A stretch of 64,000 nucleotides of DNA. Source: Cubamyces lactineus. Lineage: Eukaryota > Basidiomycota > Agaricomycetes > Polyporales > Polyporaceae. Positions 11,452-21,810 of this stretch are shown here, piece after piece. Numbering within the stretch: the first letter of the stretch is position 1; every line of letters begins with the position of its first letter. A program made the position numbers and the translations under genes. The DNA is taken from assembly GCA_022376465.1 (NCBI GenBank), contig JACDTU010000011.1, positions 992,001 through 1,056,000 of the forward strand. The letters are read 5' to 3'. Under the pieces are notes generated by a model, which worked only from the letters and a program-made list of their open reading frames with translations, searched no databases and was not told the DNA's origin.

Positions 11452-13549
11452 ATGAAGCTTGTCGCGCTCGCGGTGTTCCTTGCGACGGCGTACGCGCCTG
11501 TCCAGGCGCTCTGGCCCCAGCCTCAGCACATCGAGACGGGCTCCAACACGCTCCGCCTCGCGCCCTCCTTCCAGATCACTGTCGCCGGACACGGCGTCCC
11601 TGGTGACCTGCTCGCCGCCGTGGGGCGCACGAAGCAGTACCTCTTTGGGGACAGGCTCGAGCGCCTCGTCGTCGGGCGCGGTGCGGTGGACGCGCCGAAG
11701 TTCCCCAAGGCGAAGGCGCTCCAGCGTCTCACGCTCACGCTCGAAAAGGGCGCGTCTTTCTCGTCCATCACGAGCGAGGCGCAGAAGCTGCCCGAGGACC
11801 GCGACGAGGCGTACCACTTGGTCATCCCTGCGGACGGCTCGGGCGCGACCATAACTGCGAACTCGACGTTGGGCCTCTACAGAGGCCTGACGACGTTCAG
11901 CCAGCTTTGGTACGAGCATGACAACACGGTTTATACCGTCATTGCACCTGTTACCATCCAAGATGCACCCGCATACGTGAGCTTACGGCTGCCACACCTA
12001 TCGAATGTGCCAGCTGACCACGCCCCGTAATAGCCCTACCGTGGTCTCATGCTGGATACTGCGCGGAACTAGTGAGTCGCGCATGATCCGACGCCGCTCG
12101 GTACAGTCATTGACAAATGGCTATAGCTTCCCCGTCGCTGACATCAAGCGTACGCTTGATGCAATGAGCTGGGTCAAGGTATTATCATACCTCGTGTACT
12201 CTTCGATTCGCCACTGACCAGCTCTCCTACAGATCAACGAATTCCACTGGCACATCGTAGACAGCCAGAGCTTCCCGCTCGAGATCCCGGGTTTCACGGA
12301 CCTCGCTGCGAAGGGCGCCTACTCTTCATCTCAGGTCTACTCCCTGAGCGATGTTCGGGACATCGTGTCGTACGCCGGCGCAGTATGTAGTCCCACTCAT
12401 CGCCCGTTTAAATCCGCTGATGGTTGATGTGCACTAGCGCGGTATCGACGTGATGGTCGAAATCGACACTCCTGGACATACTGCGATCATCTCGCAGGCA
12501 CACCCCGAATACGTTGCTTGCGCGCAGGCCACTCCTTGGGCGACGTACGCCAATGGTGAGTAGTCAAAATCAACGCCCTCTACACTGTGATGTTCATTAG
12601 ATGGCATAGAACCCCCGGCTGGCCAGCTGCGTTTCGCCGACTCGAAGGTCACTAGCTACATCGCGGAGCTCTTCACAGCGGTGACGGCTATGTTCCCCTC
12701 GAAACTGTTTAGCACGGGCGGAGATGAGCTGAACACGAACTGCTACTCTATCGACGAGCCTACGCAGAACTCGCTTAAGGCTTCTGGCCGCACGCTGGAA
12801 CAAGCTCTTGACGTGTTCACACAAGCGACGCACAAGGCGCTTGAGGTCAAGGACAAGACGCCCGTCGTCTGGGAGGGTGCGTGCTGTCTATTGAGGATAG
12901 GAACTATATTCTGATGCCGTAGACAGAGATGGTGCTCGACCACAACGTCACGCTCTCCAAGGATACCAGGGTCCTGTGAGTGCCATTCGCCTATTGTGTA
13001 TTCTCACAAGAAATCTGATTGTAGTTTCGAAGGGTTTGGATCTCTTCAGCGAACGTCAAGGCTGTCGCAGAGAAGGGCTTCAAGCTCATTCACGCTGCGT
13101 CTGATTACTTCTACTTGGTATGTGGCTGTCAAGACCTACACATCACTTCAGATTCTGACTCGGAGGGCTACTAGGACTGCGGCGGTGGTGGCTGGGTTGG
13201 CGACTTCCCCACCGGCAACAGCTGGTGTGACCCCTTCAAGACCTGGCAGCACTCGTACTCCTTTGACCCCGTGGCCAACCTGACCGCCGAGGAGAGCAAG
13301 CTCGTCCAAGGAGGCCAGCACCTGCTCTGGACCGAACAGTCCGGTCCCCAGAACCTCGACTCGATCGTGTGGCCGCGCGCCGCCTCGTCGGCGGAGCTCT
13401 TCTGGAGCGGTCCCGGGGGCAACATCAGCGCGGCGCTCCCGCGTCTGCATGACGTCTCGTATCGGTTCCGCCAGCGCGGCGTCAACGCGATTTCGCTGCA
13501 GCCCGAATGGTGCGCGTTGCGTCCGGGTGCGTGCGACATCGATGCGTGA
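11452..13549 (+). CDS. Secreted beta-N-acetylhexosaminidase, GH20 (copy 1)
   Basis: GH20 enzymes remove terminal GlcNAc/GalNAc from chitooligosaccharides and glycans. Nine exons (11452-11976, 12034-12071, 12127-12178, 12233-12382, 12438-12555, 12601-12876, 12927-12975, 13033-13117, 13175-13549) give 555 aa. The N-terminus is a signal peptide (MKLVALAVFLATAYAPVQA) followed by LWPQPQHIETG, the usual start of the N-terminal domain. The barrel shows PYRGLMLDTARNYFPVADIKRTLDAM, FHWHIVDSQSFPLEIPGF, GIDVMVEIDTPGH and the catalytic Asp-Glu pair in FSTGGDELNTNCY. It ends GGQHLLWTEQSGP, RLHDVSYRFRQRG and CDIDA-stop. It faces a paralog 1.8 kb downstream (copy 2), which has four more introns. Extracellular chitin turnover or nutrition is the likely role. 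Confidence 0.95.
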
Positions 13550-14130
13550 GCCGATGACGGGGGATTTATTCGTACACTACGAAAAATGGCTGTGTGACGA
13601 TGGACGGTTTTGCTGTGTTTTGTGTTGTGTTCGCATGAACAAGCTAATGACGACAAGCGCGAGGGAATTACCCCTGTTGCGCATGCGATTGTTGCCTCGT
13701 TGAGTACTTCCGATAAATGCGTGCACAACTCCACGAAAGCAAGCAATCATTGCACCTGGTGTGGTATGTACAGCCATTACTACTGTCACAGACTTATTAG
13801 TACTCCCTGTCTACGTGACCTGATCATGCCCGGAATGCATGTTGCCCAGCGCGATACTGCCCTGAGTCTGACCGTCAGCTCAGCGTGTACCTGTGTGGAT
13901 CACTCCTCGCGTCATGGTCGTATTCACGATAACCGTCAAGTCAGCCACTGGAGGAAAGGGAATGCGGTCAGCTACACAGTCAGCCGCTCGACAGCAAGCA
14001 CGGCGACCAGAATGGTCTTCCGCCCCGGGCGAGTTCACAATCGGACGGGGACGTCATTGGCTATCCTCTAAGCTCTCTACGCGGATCCGACTGCTTCCAC
14101 GACCTCATATCCGCATGTCTTGAAAAGGGT
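13550..14130. other. Intergenic region downstream of GH20 copy 1
   Basis: This 581 bp stretch separates GH20 copy 1 from the unrecognised gene at 14131. Open frames of 60-150 codons cross it but show no domain or splice logic. It probably holds a 3' UTR and a promoter. Confidence 0.4.
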
Positions 14131-15227
14131 ATGTGCACTGTTGCACTGAAATTCACCTCTCCCTCTGCGTCTACTGCCCACACAATGACTACACAACCGC
14201 CACAACCTCTCATGCCCGCCACTATCTCGTCCCCATGCCTCAGCCCTGCTAGCGTCGTTAAGCCCAAACTCAGGGTGTATCGGAAGAACAAGAGTCGGGT
14301 TGAGGAGGACGGCACCCTCGAGATGGCGAATCCTGTCAAGATGTTCGACCGCATCGTCATCCACCCCGTCGCCTGGCCCAACGAAGCTCTCAGGTGGATT
14401 GGCGTTCCTCGCCATTTACCAACGACCTCTTCTCCCTCGCCCGTCAAGCTGCCACAGGGCGTCATGTCATCCGCCTTGCGGCAGACCTACGAGCACGTCG
14501 CTGACACCATCAGACAAGGCGTGCCCGTTGCGCGGGAGGACCTGAGCAACCTCGTCATAGACGCGTTCGCCTCGATCGCATGCGTTCAGAGCGCGTTCAT
14601 ATACTCGCGCGCGAAGGCGTATCTCACGCTAGGCGAGTTCCGTGTCCGCGTCGAGCCTATGCATGGCTTCTCGGGGAGCGGCATCGCGCCCGTACTGGCA
14701 TACGTCGATGAGCCGTTCCGGGTGGCACAGCGGGCGAAGCTCTTGACATGGCGAGCGACGTGCATGGACCGGGGAGACCACCGCCAGGACGACAATCGCG
14801 TGGACATGATGGACGTAGTGCTCCTCCTCGCCATGGCTCAGGAACACAAACGGTGGAGCGTGCCTGCAGATGCGACTGGGTGCCATACGGTGAGTAGAGT
14901 CCGCTCGCATTCGGTATCGCTGTGTTTACGATAAGACTTCAGACACGCGTGATGTATCCCAATGCCAAAGGCGACGCGATGATCGTGCTCACCGCTGTCA
15001 CCGCGGCCGAGACGTTGGCAGGCATCCAAAACGCTGCTGACACACTCAAACGCATCAAGTTCAGCCGCCGAGAGGTCCGCATACTGGAGTCTAGCGACGA
15101 CGGGTGTGAAGCAAGCCCTCTGTTGCAGATGGTGTGGGCTGTGGTGAAGGAAGGAAAAGAGCTCGCGATCAAAGCGCCCGCGCCAAGGTGGCCAATTGGC
15201 CCGTGGGCTTGGACCACGCATTTCTGA
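14131..15227 (+). CDS. Hypothetical protein between the two GH20 genes
   Basis: I do not recognise this protein. The model has two exons, 14131-14889 and 14943-15227, joined in phase by a clean GT-AG intron, giving 347 aa. A later ATG at 14185 (MTTQPPQPL) is an equally plausible start. The N-terminus is Pro/Ser/Thr-rich. The middle contains MFDRIVIHPVAWPNEALRWIG and LRQTYEHVADTIRQGVPVARED, followed by GEFRVRVEPMHGFSGSGIAPVLAYVDEPF, a patterned alpha/beta stretch. The second exon (VMYPNAKGDAMIVLTAVTAAETLA and on) adds a helix-rich end. No signal peptide or membrane helix is visible. Codon use is like its neighbours, so it is probably real. It sits between inverted GH20 paralogs; no functional link can be shown. 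Confidence 0.65.
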
Positions 15228-15372
15228 GAATTCGTGTATCTCAGCTATGTATGATACCGCACATCGATGAATGGAACTCTATCTATATTTCAGAGATACG
15301 TCTGCACGAATACAGTATCGTCCTAATAAGTTCTGATATTGCTAGCATCCCGAAGGAGGTCCCTACGTACCT

Positions 15373-17665
15373 TCATGAGTCGATGTTGCATTTACCCGGG
15401 CGCAGTGCGCACCACATTGGCTGCAGCTGGATAGCCTTCACGCCCCTCTGGCGCATACGGAAAGCAAGGTCGTGCAGACGCGGAAGAGCCGTGCTCAAGT
15501 TGCCCCTTGGGCCCGTCCAGAACACTTCTGCGGAGCTCGCCGCGCGGGGCCATACGATCGAGTCGAGGTTCTCCGGACCTGATTGTTCGGTCCAGAGTAG
15601 CTGCTCACCTGTGCAGACTGTGAGCATACGATAGATAGAAGGCGTTATGATGACGAACCGCCGAGAACGAGGTGCGCCTGAGACTCGGAGATGTTTGCAA
15701 GAGGGTCGAAGGTGTACGACTGGGGGTTACGGTTTGGTAAGTGCATGCGCAAAGAAATTATGCCAGTCCTTCCCACCTTTTGCCATGTCTTGAACGGATC
15801 GCACCAGCTGTTACTGTAAGAGGGGCCAATATGAGTAACTGATCGGATGGGGGTTCCGATACTACGTACGCTACATCGTCGCCAATCCACTCTCCCGCTC
15901 CGCAATCCTGCGGGAAGTCAGCACAAATCTCATGTCAACTGGGCAGGACGGTGCTAACCAGGTAGAAGTAGTCGGACGGGCCGTGCACGAGACGGAAGTT
16001 CTTTGCAGCGACCGCCGCAGCATTGGCAGACGAGATCCACACCCTGCTCAATGTCAGCATATTTGCCATGGTGTCTATGGGATCTGAACGTACAAGACAA
16101 CCGTGTCATTGCTCAGCGTCACGTTATGATCCAGAACCATCTCTGCGGCATCCTTCGTGTCAGTCTGAAGGTAGCAGCTGAACGGCCAGAGAAGCGTACC
16201 TTCCCATACGGCAGGCGTCTTGCCTTCTGCCCGAATAGCCGCATGTGTCGTGCGGGTGAAGACGTCAAGGGCCTGCTCTAAGGTGCGCCCAGTCGCCTTC
16301 AAATCTGCCTGTGTCTTCGGGTCTTGAGCATAGCACTCCGTGTTGAGCTCGTCGCCACCAGTACTCATGATCGAAGACGGGAACATGCGCGCGACCGCGG
16401 CCAGTAGGTCTGCCGTGAAGTTTGTAGTTGCAGGGGAAGCAAGGCGTAGCTGGCCCGCAGGTGGTTCTGGAGGATATGTCAGTTATTACGAAGGGAAATG
16501 ATCTGAAACGCCTGCGAACCATTTGCGAATGTCGACCAAGGAGAGGCCTCTGGGCAGGCGATGTGCTCTGGATATGCAGCAGAGATTATGGCAGTGTGTC
16601 CCGGCGTGTCTATCTCCTGTGCATTTCTATGAGGTCGCGCGCGTGATAATTCGATAAGTTGAGTGTCTACGTACGACCATGACGTCGATGCCACGCTGAT
16701 ACACATGCGTCAATACGGCAAAGAGTCCAATATATATGTGTTCGTACCGCGCCTGCGTATGAAACAATCTCCTGTACGTCACTCGGGCTGTAAACCATTG
16801 TGGGAGAGTACGCTCCTTTGCTAGCGAGCTCGGTAAATCCAGGAACCTCCAGGGGAAAGCTCTGGCTGTCCACGACATGCCAGTGGAATTGGCTCATCTG
16901 CATTCACGTCAGAACTTTGCTAGCTTGCATTCGTACAAGGTATCTCCCTTACCTTGACCCAACTCATGGCGTCGAGTGTGCGCTTGATATCCGAGACAGG
17001 GAAGCTAATATTAGATTCAGAAATGTAACCGATCCCCCAGTCTGCCAATAACCTACTAGTTACGGGACGTATCTAGCATGAACCCGCGAAATGGCTACGA
17101 AACTTCAACAAAACTCATGTACTCAGAGGGCTCTCACACTTACGTATGCCGGAGAATCCGCAATAGAGATAGGTGCCTCAATGGTGTACACCTGACCAGA
17201 GTATGCGTACCACAATTGTTCGAAGGTGGTGAGGCCGCGGAAGAGACCCAGAGTCGAATTTGCAGAGAGTGTAGCTGTAGATCCATCCGCAGGGATATGC
17301 AGAGTGTACCCCTCGCTGCGAGTGCCTATGGTTAGCCGCGCCTCGTCCGTGATGCTTCGGACGGGAGCACCATGTCCGAGAGACAGCTCGAGAGTGTGCA
17401 GAGTTTTCGCATGCTGGGCGGCGGTCGCGTCTGAAGCACCACGTCCGACAACAAGGCGGCCGAGCTTGTCGTCCTTCAAGAAAGACTTGGTTCGTGAAAC
17501 AGCACTCTCTAGGTCAGAAGGAGGGTGCGCAATATTCAAGTGGATGTCAAAGGCCGGTGCAAGCTTGAGAGCAGTAGACCCAGTCTCGAGAGAGCGGGGC
17601 AAAGGCCAGAGAGCGAGCACACTGCCCACACAAGCGACGAACGCAACAACAGCGAGGAGCTTCAT
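15373..17665 (-). CDS. Secreted beta-N-acetylhexosaminidase, GH20 (copy 2)
   Basis: This is a paralog of the GH20 gene at 11452, on the opposite strand and facing it. Thirteen exons on the minus strand (17665-17144, 17094-17057, 17004-16953, 16897-16748, 16695-16675, 16616-16520, 16466-16200, 16142-16094, 16043-15959, 15907-15870, 15813-15777, 15719-15659, 15608-15373) give 550 aa with consistent phases. It has a signal peptide (MKLLAVVAFVACVGSVLA then LWPLPRSLETG), the barrel motifs FHWHVVDSQSFPLEVPGF and EIDTPGHTA, the catalytic Asp-Glu pair in MSTGGDELNTECY, and NSWCDPFKTWQK plus LLWTEQSGPENLDS near the end. The eight introns of copy 1 are all at the same positions here, but four introns are unique to copy 2. 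Role as for copy 1. Confidence 0.94.
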
Positions 17666-17715
17666 GATGCAGTTCTGCTAAAACTCGCCCGATTTTGGCG
17701 GGCGCATCCCATCGC

Positions 17716-17722
17716 ATTTATA
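17716..17722 (-). promoter_or_regulatory. TATA box of GH20 copy 2
   Basis: On the minus strand the sequence reads TATAAAT, 51 nt upstream of the start codon at 17665. The spacing leaves a short 5' UTR, which is plausible for a regulated secreted-enzyme gene. Confidence 0.5.
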
Positions 17723-19047
17723 CGTAACTTGGATTGCTTGCACGAGGCTGCATATCGCTTGGATGCTGGGTGAACCCAGACTAGGTGGCCACCTGACCCG
17801 TCGCCGACGGCTTCAACACCAAAAATGCTATCAGGAACGTACCGCAAGCGTCGGGGAAAAGGTGCATATGGCCTTCGCCAACCATCTGGTCCAACTTCCA
17901 CGATCTCCACATGACGGAGGCCGTACTGGCCCGCACCGTTCGCGATACTAGCGGGTGATCAGGCCCCCGCGCTTGTATGATAGTAACCTCGGGCCGAGCT
18001 TTAACTCTAGAGATGCAGACAGCCTGGTGAATGCCGAGCATAGAGAGCATCCCACGGCTATTAGATGTGTGGCTAGCTATGAGAGTAGGACGAGCAACGG
18101 TGCTGATGGACTCTGCCACGGTTGTGGTGAGCTAGTAATTCTCTGGCGCCCACTCAGCTGGTCAGCTCTGGTCCCAGAGCGCTAGGCGCGACTGAGTTAA
18201 CTGCTCGAATTCCATGATGCGTCACCCTTTATGCATTGTCCATGACTAGCTGATTTATATTCCCTACCACAGCGAGGACAATGGATTGGTGAGTGACTTG
18301 CATCGTTACAAAGTATTCGTAGGGAGGTCATTATTGATCAACGTTTCAACGCTAGCGGCGGCGCTGTCAGTACTGTGACTCGGATTTATTCGGATGAATC
18401 CTCCCTGGAACCTGGCCTGTGCGCGAAAACCCAAGCCAGCTGGTGCGCAACACTCGGAATTGATCTCAGATGAGTACTCAGCATCGGAATATTATAGAGA
18501 CGACGCAACTCTCCTCTCCAGACTTTTATGGACAATTTGCTCTAGCAGTCACTACATCTGTCGATTAAAAACTGTGTAGCCTCAGGCTCGCATAAAGTTA
18601 GCTCGAGTCTGACAGAAAGCTACGCCCTCACAGTGTGAGACCGTTCACAGGCCGAGTCCGCATCCAACTGTCGCGGGGACCAGAACCCTCGGACCTGCTG
18701 CGATAAGATGGAGGTCCCAGCTGGAACGCTCGACTGGAAGTGACTGAAAGTAGCAAAATGGCCCAACCGGCGCAGCCTACCAGTCCCACACTAGCACTCC
18801 GCAGCTGTCGTATGTGGTCTGTGTTATGAGTCTAACCTGATCTCATGTTCCTTGCATACTAGATTGTATACCGCGACCCTGGCACGGGGCGTGTAACTTT
18901 GGCTAATGACGGCTTCCCTGCCACCACGATGTACGTCTTTTATTGTCGTCTTGAACAGATGATCGGAGACCTGCAATATTATATCAACAGGATACGGAGC
19001 TCTCTTTCTATCGCATAACCCGCGCCCCTCCTACTGAGCAGCCTACC
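17723..19047. other. Intergenic region upstream of GH20 copy 2 and the HET gene
   Basis: About 1.3 kb of non-coding-looking sequence forms a divergent promoter region. An AT-rich stretch ATATTATATC lies about 70 bp before the HET-domain start. Small open frames are present but show no coding signal. An upstream exon of the HET gene cannot be excluded. Confidence 0.4.
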
Positions 19048-21333
19048 ATGAACCTGTCATCTGGTCTACCTCTTGAGCCCGAACCGCTTGATAACAAGGA
19101 GCAGATGCTTCTTCCGTGGAGAGGTCAGTCGACACGGGCTTGTATCAATGTTGCCATGCCTTATCAATGTGTGCTTCCAGGATCCCGTACAGATGCTGCG
19201 ACCATAGAGCTCACCGAAAACCCCACGTATTTACGTTGGGTCGACGATGAATTCTTATTCTTCGTTGACATTCCTTGCACTGGTATCGCAAGCGCGGTTT
19301 CCCCTGCACCACCATATCCCTCTACCAATTCTCGTCGCGTAGCCTACGCAGCCGCGTACGCCCCGGTCCGGGGTTTGACCATTGGTGTACTGGAGGATCT
19401 GATGAACCGAACCATACCTGATCACCTCGTCTTACTCAACACTACGGATTCTCGAGCAGTCACTATCTCTGGAGATCGTCTGGCTATGCTGGTCGTCCCC
19501 TGGGCTCGCAGATTGAGTAACATGCGTGATGAGGACCCTGTGGCCTTCCGAGCTTGGGGCGAGACAGCACGATCTTGCTTGCTTACAGCCATCGAGACCA
19601 TCGAGGATCACATATATCCTAAGGTCGACTCCCTCATCGACCACATATCCCCACAAGCGGCGATGTTCTACGGCTTACTCACATTCCACGCGTCCCTTGC
19701 CAGATGTATACGTGCAATATGGGCGGACAACGGCCCTGCCTTGGCGCTGGAGCGAGAGTCAAAAATGTACCGAGAAGCTGTCGACATCTTCCAATCCAAA
19801 CTCGCAGATAGTTGGGGCGAACAGTTTCGAGCAGCGACGTGTCAACTCGGAGGCGGGTTCCCATTCCTGGCGTATACCGTAACTTGCCAACCAACCACCA
19901 ACAAAGTCTTGACGGTCGACACCAAGACGTACAAGCCGCAGCATGTGACTGGAGGCTGCACTTGCGCATTTGTCCGCCCCCCAATCGCTGACGTTCGTGC
20001 TCTCCTGAAGAAGGACAAAGTCCCCGCGCTCATTTTTGATGGCCAACGCCTCTCTGTGCGATCCACATCCATAGGTCCCTATGTCGCCATATCGCATGTG
20101 TGGGCTGACGGCCTCGGGAGCGTCACCGAAGTCGGCCTTCCGATCTGTCAAGTGCGGCGGACCACCGAGAACGCCCGCGAGTTGATTCAAGATGGAGCGT
20201 TCTGGCTGGACTCTCTGTGTGTTCCCTCCAAGCAAGACCTACGCAAGAAGGCGATCGTGTTGATGGCGAAGACGTACGAAGAAGCCGACAAAGTCCTCGT
20301 AGTCGACGGGGGCGTGCGTTCGCAGTGCTCCCTTTCGTCGCCAAAGGAAGAGTGCATACTGCGCATCGCAACGTCCGGATGGATGCAGCGTATCTGGACA
20401 CTGCAGGAAGGTATGCTCGCACGGGAGCTCCATTTCGTGCTGTCCGACGGGATCATCGACTGCACGTTTTTCAACGGATTCGCCTTCTCCGCTGCAGTCA
20501 ACATCGTCCCACTATTTCAACATCGTCCACGGGATGCTGGAACACGCCGCTTCAAGCGCACCAGGGCCGAGCTCGTGCGGTGCAGCCTCAACGACCTCAT
20601 TGCTCTCCTGCGCTATCGTTCCACGAGCAAGCCCGAGGACGAGCCGCTAGCCATCTCAGGCCTGCTCGGTGTTGATGCAGCCAAACTCATCCACCTCAAA
20701 ACCGGCGAGGAGCGCATGAAGGCGTTGCTCATCGAGGTCGGCACTTTCAACCGCCAGCTCGGTGTGCACGGGTGGTTCTGCGACAGGCTCTCCTTGCCGA
20801 ACTTCACCTGGGCACCCACAAGCCTGAGCGAGCTATTGTGGCCCGGGGACCCCCTTGATCCCCGCGTTGCTAGCTGCACGGAGGAGGGGCTCTTTGGCGA
20901 GTACTGCGTCATTCGTTTCCGGCCGGTCCTCCTTGGCATCAATTATGGAGTTGTCCTCATTGTGGATACTAGTGGGGATGGTTCAGCGTCGGGATCCCAT
21001 GATGAAGAATCGCGCCGCATTCTCAACCTGATCCTCTCCCCGTACCTTTTTCGAGTGCGCCAGCTCAACTCCGTAATTTGCAGCGCGATCATCATCAAGC
21101 ATAGCATCAGCTCGCAGAAGCTGAGAGACGAAGGTGTCGCCGCAGTGGTCTTGGACACACCCGACGCCGATCCTGGAGGTCACGAGAGTAGTACACCCTT
21201 GCGTTGCAGGTTTGTTGCTTGCGGAAGTGTTTCAGACGGGTATCCTGACATTGTAGAAACAACACGCACAAGGGACTATTGGGCCCACGTACGTGCTACC
21301 GAGCTGCCATACAGGAAGATCAGGCTGAACTAG
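19048..21333 (+). CDS. HET-domain (heterokaryon incompatibility-like) protein
   Basis: HET domains are TIR-like modules; in ascomycetes they execute cell death on non-self fusion, and in basidiomycetes they are common but mostly uncharacterised. The frame is open for 761 codons. The HET motifs sit in the centre: PYVAISHVWADGLGS, FWLDSLCVPSKQDLRKKAI, TYEEADKVLVVDGG and SGWMQRIWTLQEGMLARELHF. The N-terminal third is a helix-rich region without a recognised domain (for example DHIYPKVDSLIDHISPQAAMFY). The C-terminal part (from about residue 500) is also unassigned. A 57-nt stretch at 19124-19180 has perfect GT-AG ends and a length divisible by three, so it may be an intron spliced out or retained. 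No signal peptide is seen. Confidence 0.88.
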   Translation: MNLSSGLPLEPEPLDNKEQMLLPWRGQSTRACINVAMPYQCVLPGSRTDAATIELTENPTYLRWVDDEFLFFVDIPCTGIASAVSPAPPYPSTNSRRVAYAAAYAPVRGLTIGVLEDLMNRTIPDHLVLLNTTDSRAVTISGDRLAMLVVPWARRLSNMRDEDPVAFRAWGETARSCLLTAIETIEDHIYPKVDSLIDHISPQAAMFYGLLTFHASLARCIRAIWADNGPALALERESKMYREAVDIFQSKLADSWGEQFRAATCQLGGGFPFLAYTVTCQPTTNKVLTVDTKTYKPQHVTGGCTCAFVRPPIADVRALLKKDKVPALIFDGQRLSVRSTSIGPYVAISHVWADGLGSVTEVGLPICQVRRTTENARELIQDGAFWLDSLCVPSKQDLRKKAIVLMAKTYEEADKVLVVDGGVRSQCSLSSPKEECILRIATSGWMQRIWTLQEGMLARELHFVLSDGIIDCTFFNGFAFSAAVNIVPLFQHRPRDAGTRRFKRTRAELVRCSLNDLIALLRYRSTSKPEDEPLAISGLLGVDAAKLIHLKTGEERMKALLIEVGTFNRQLGVHGWFCDRLSLPNFTWAPTSLSELLWPGDPLDPRVASCTEEGLFGEYCVIRFRPVLLGINYGVVLIVDTSGDGSASGSHDEESRRILNLILSPYLFRVRQLNSVICSAIIIKHSISSQKLRDEGVAAVVLDTPDADPGGHESSTPLRCRFVACGSVSDGYPDIVETTRTRDYWAHVRATELPYRKIRLN

Positions 21334-21810
21334 TGATACTGGCCATCCGGATGATCACGGTCGTTTGCTCTGTAGTGTCGTCTGTTGATTCGTCCCGTTG
21401 TACTGATACTACGTTAACAAAGACAATTTGAGGATCGTCTATGAAACTTCAATTCTGCGACGGTGTTCCCCGTAAACGTTGACTATACTCTTTCACTAAC
21501 AATGCCACAGGTGTTTGTGAGCATTCATGTAGTTGTGACCTGGGTCGTTGCCATCCATCCGCTGGAGGTTAGAATCCCCCTTGGTACATCTTTACTATCC
21601 TCAGAGCACCAGAACTCATGTCGACTACTCATTGACAGTGCTAGGTGACATCACTTCTGCCACTAGCGTCTCGGACCAAGTAGGCATGTACGACGATGGT
21701 TCCCGTTATGGTGTATGACATCGTACATCATCGATATGACCGGTACTGCACATGGATTCCTACGTAGCATTATGATGTCGATCCACACTTATGCATCATG
21801 CTTCAGGTTC
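21334..21810. other. Convergent 3' region between HET gene and GH15-like gene
   Basis: This 477 bp stretch separates the HET stop codon from the facing stop codon of the GH15-like gene. Nothing beyond 3' UTR sequence is apparent. Confidence 0.4.

Noticed and set aside
11425..11961. A 178-codon frame antisense to GH20 copy 1
   Set aside because: It mirrors the GC-rich codon pattern of the real exon and has no motif.
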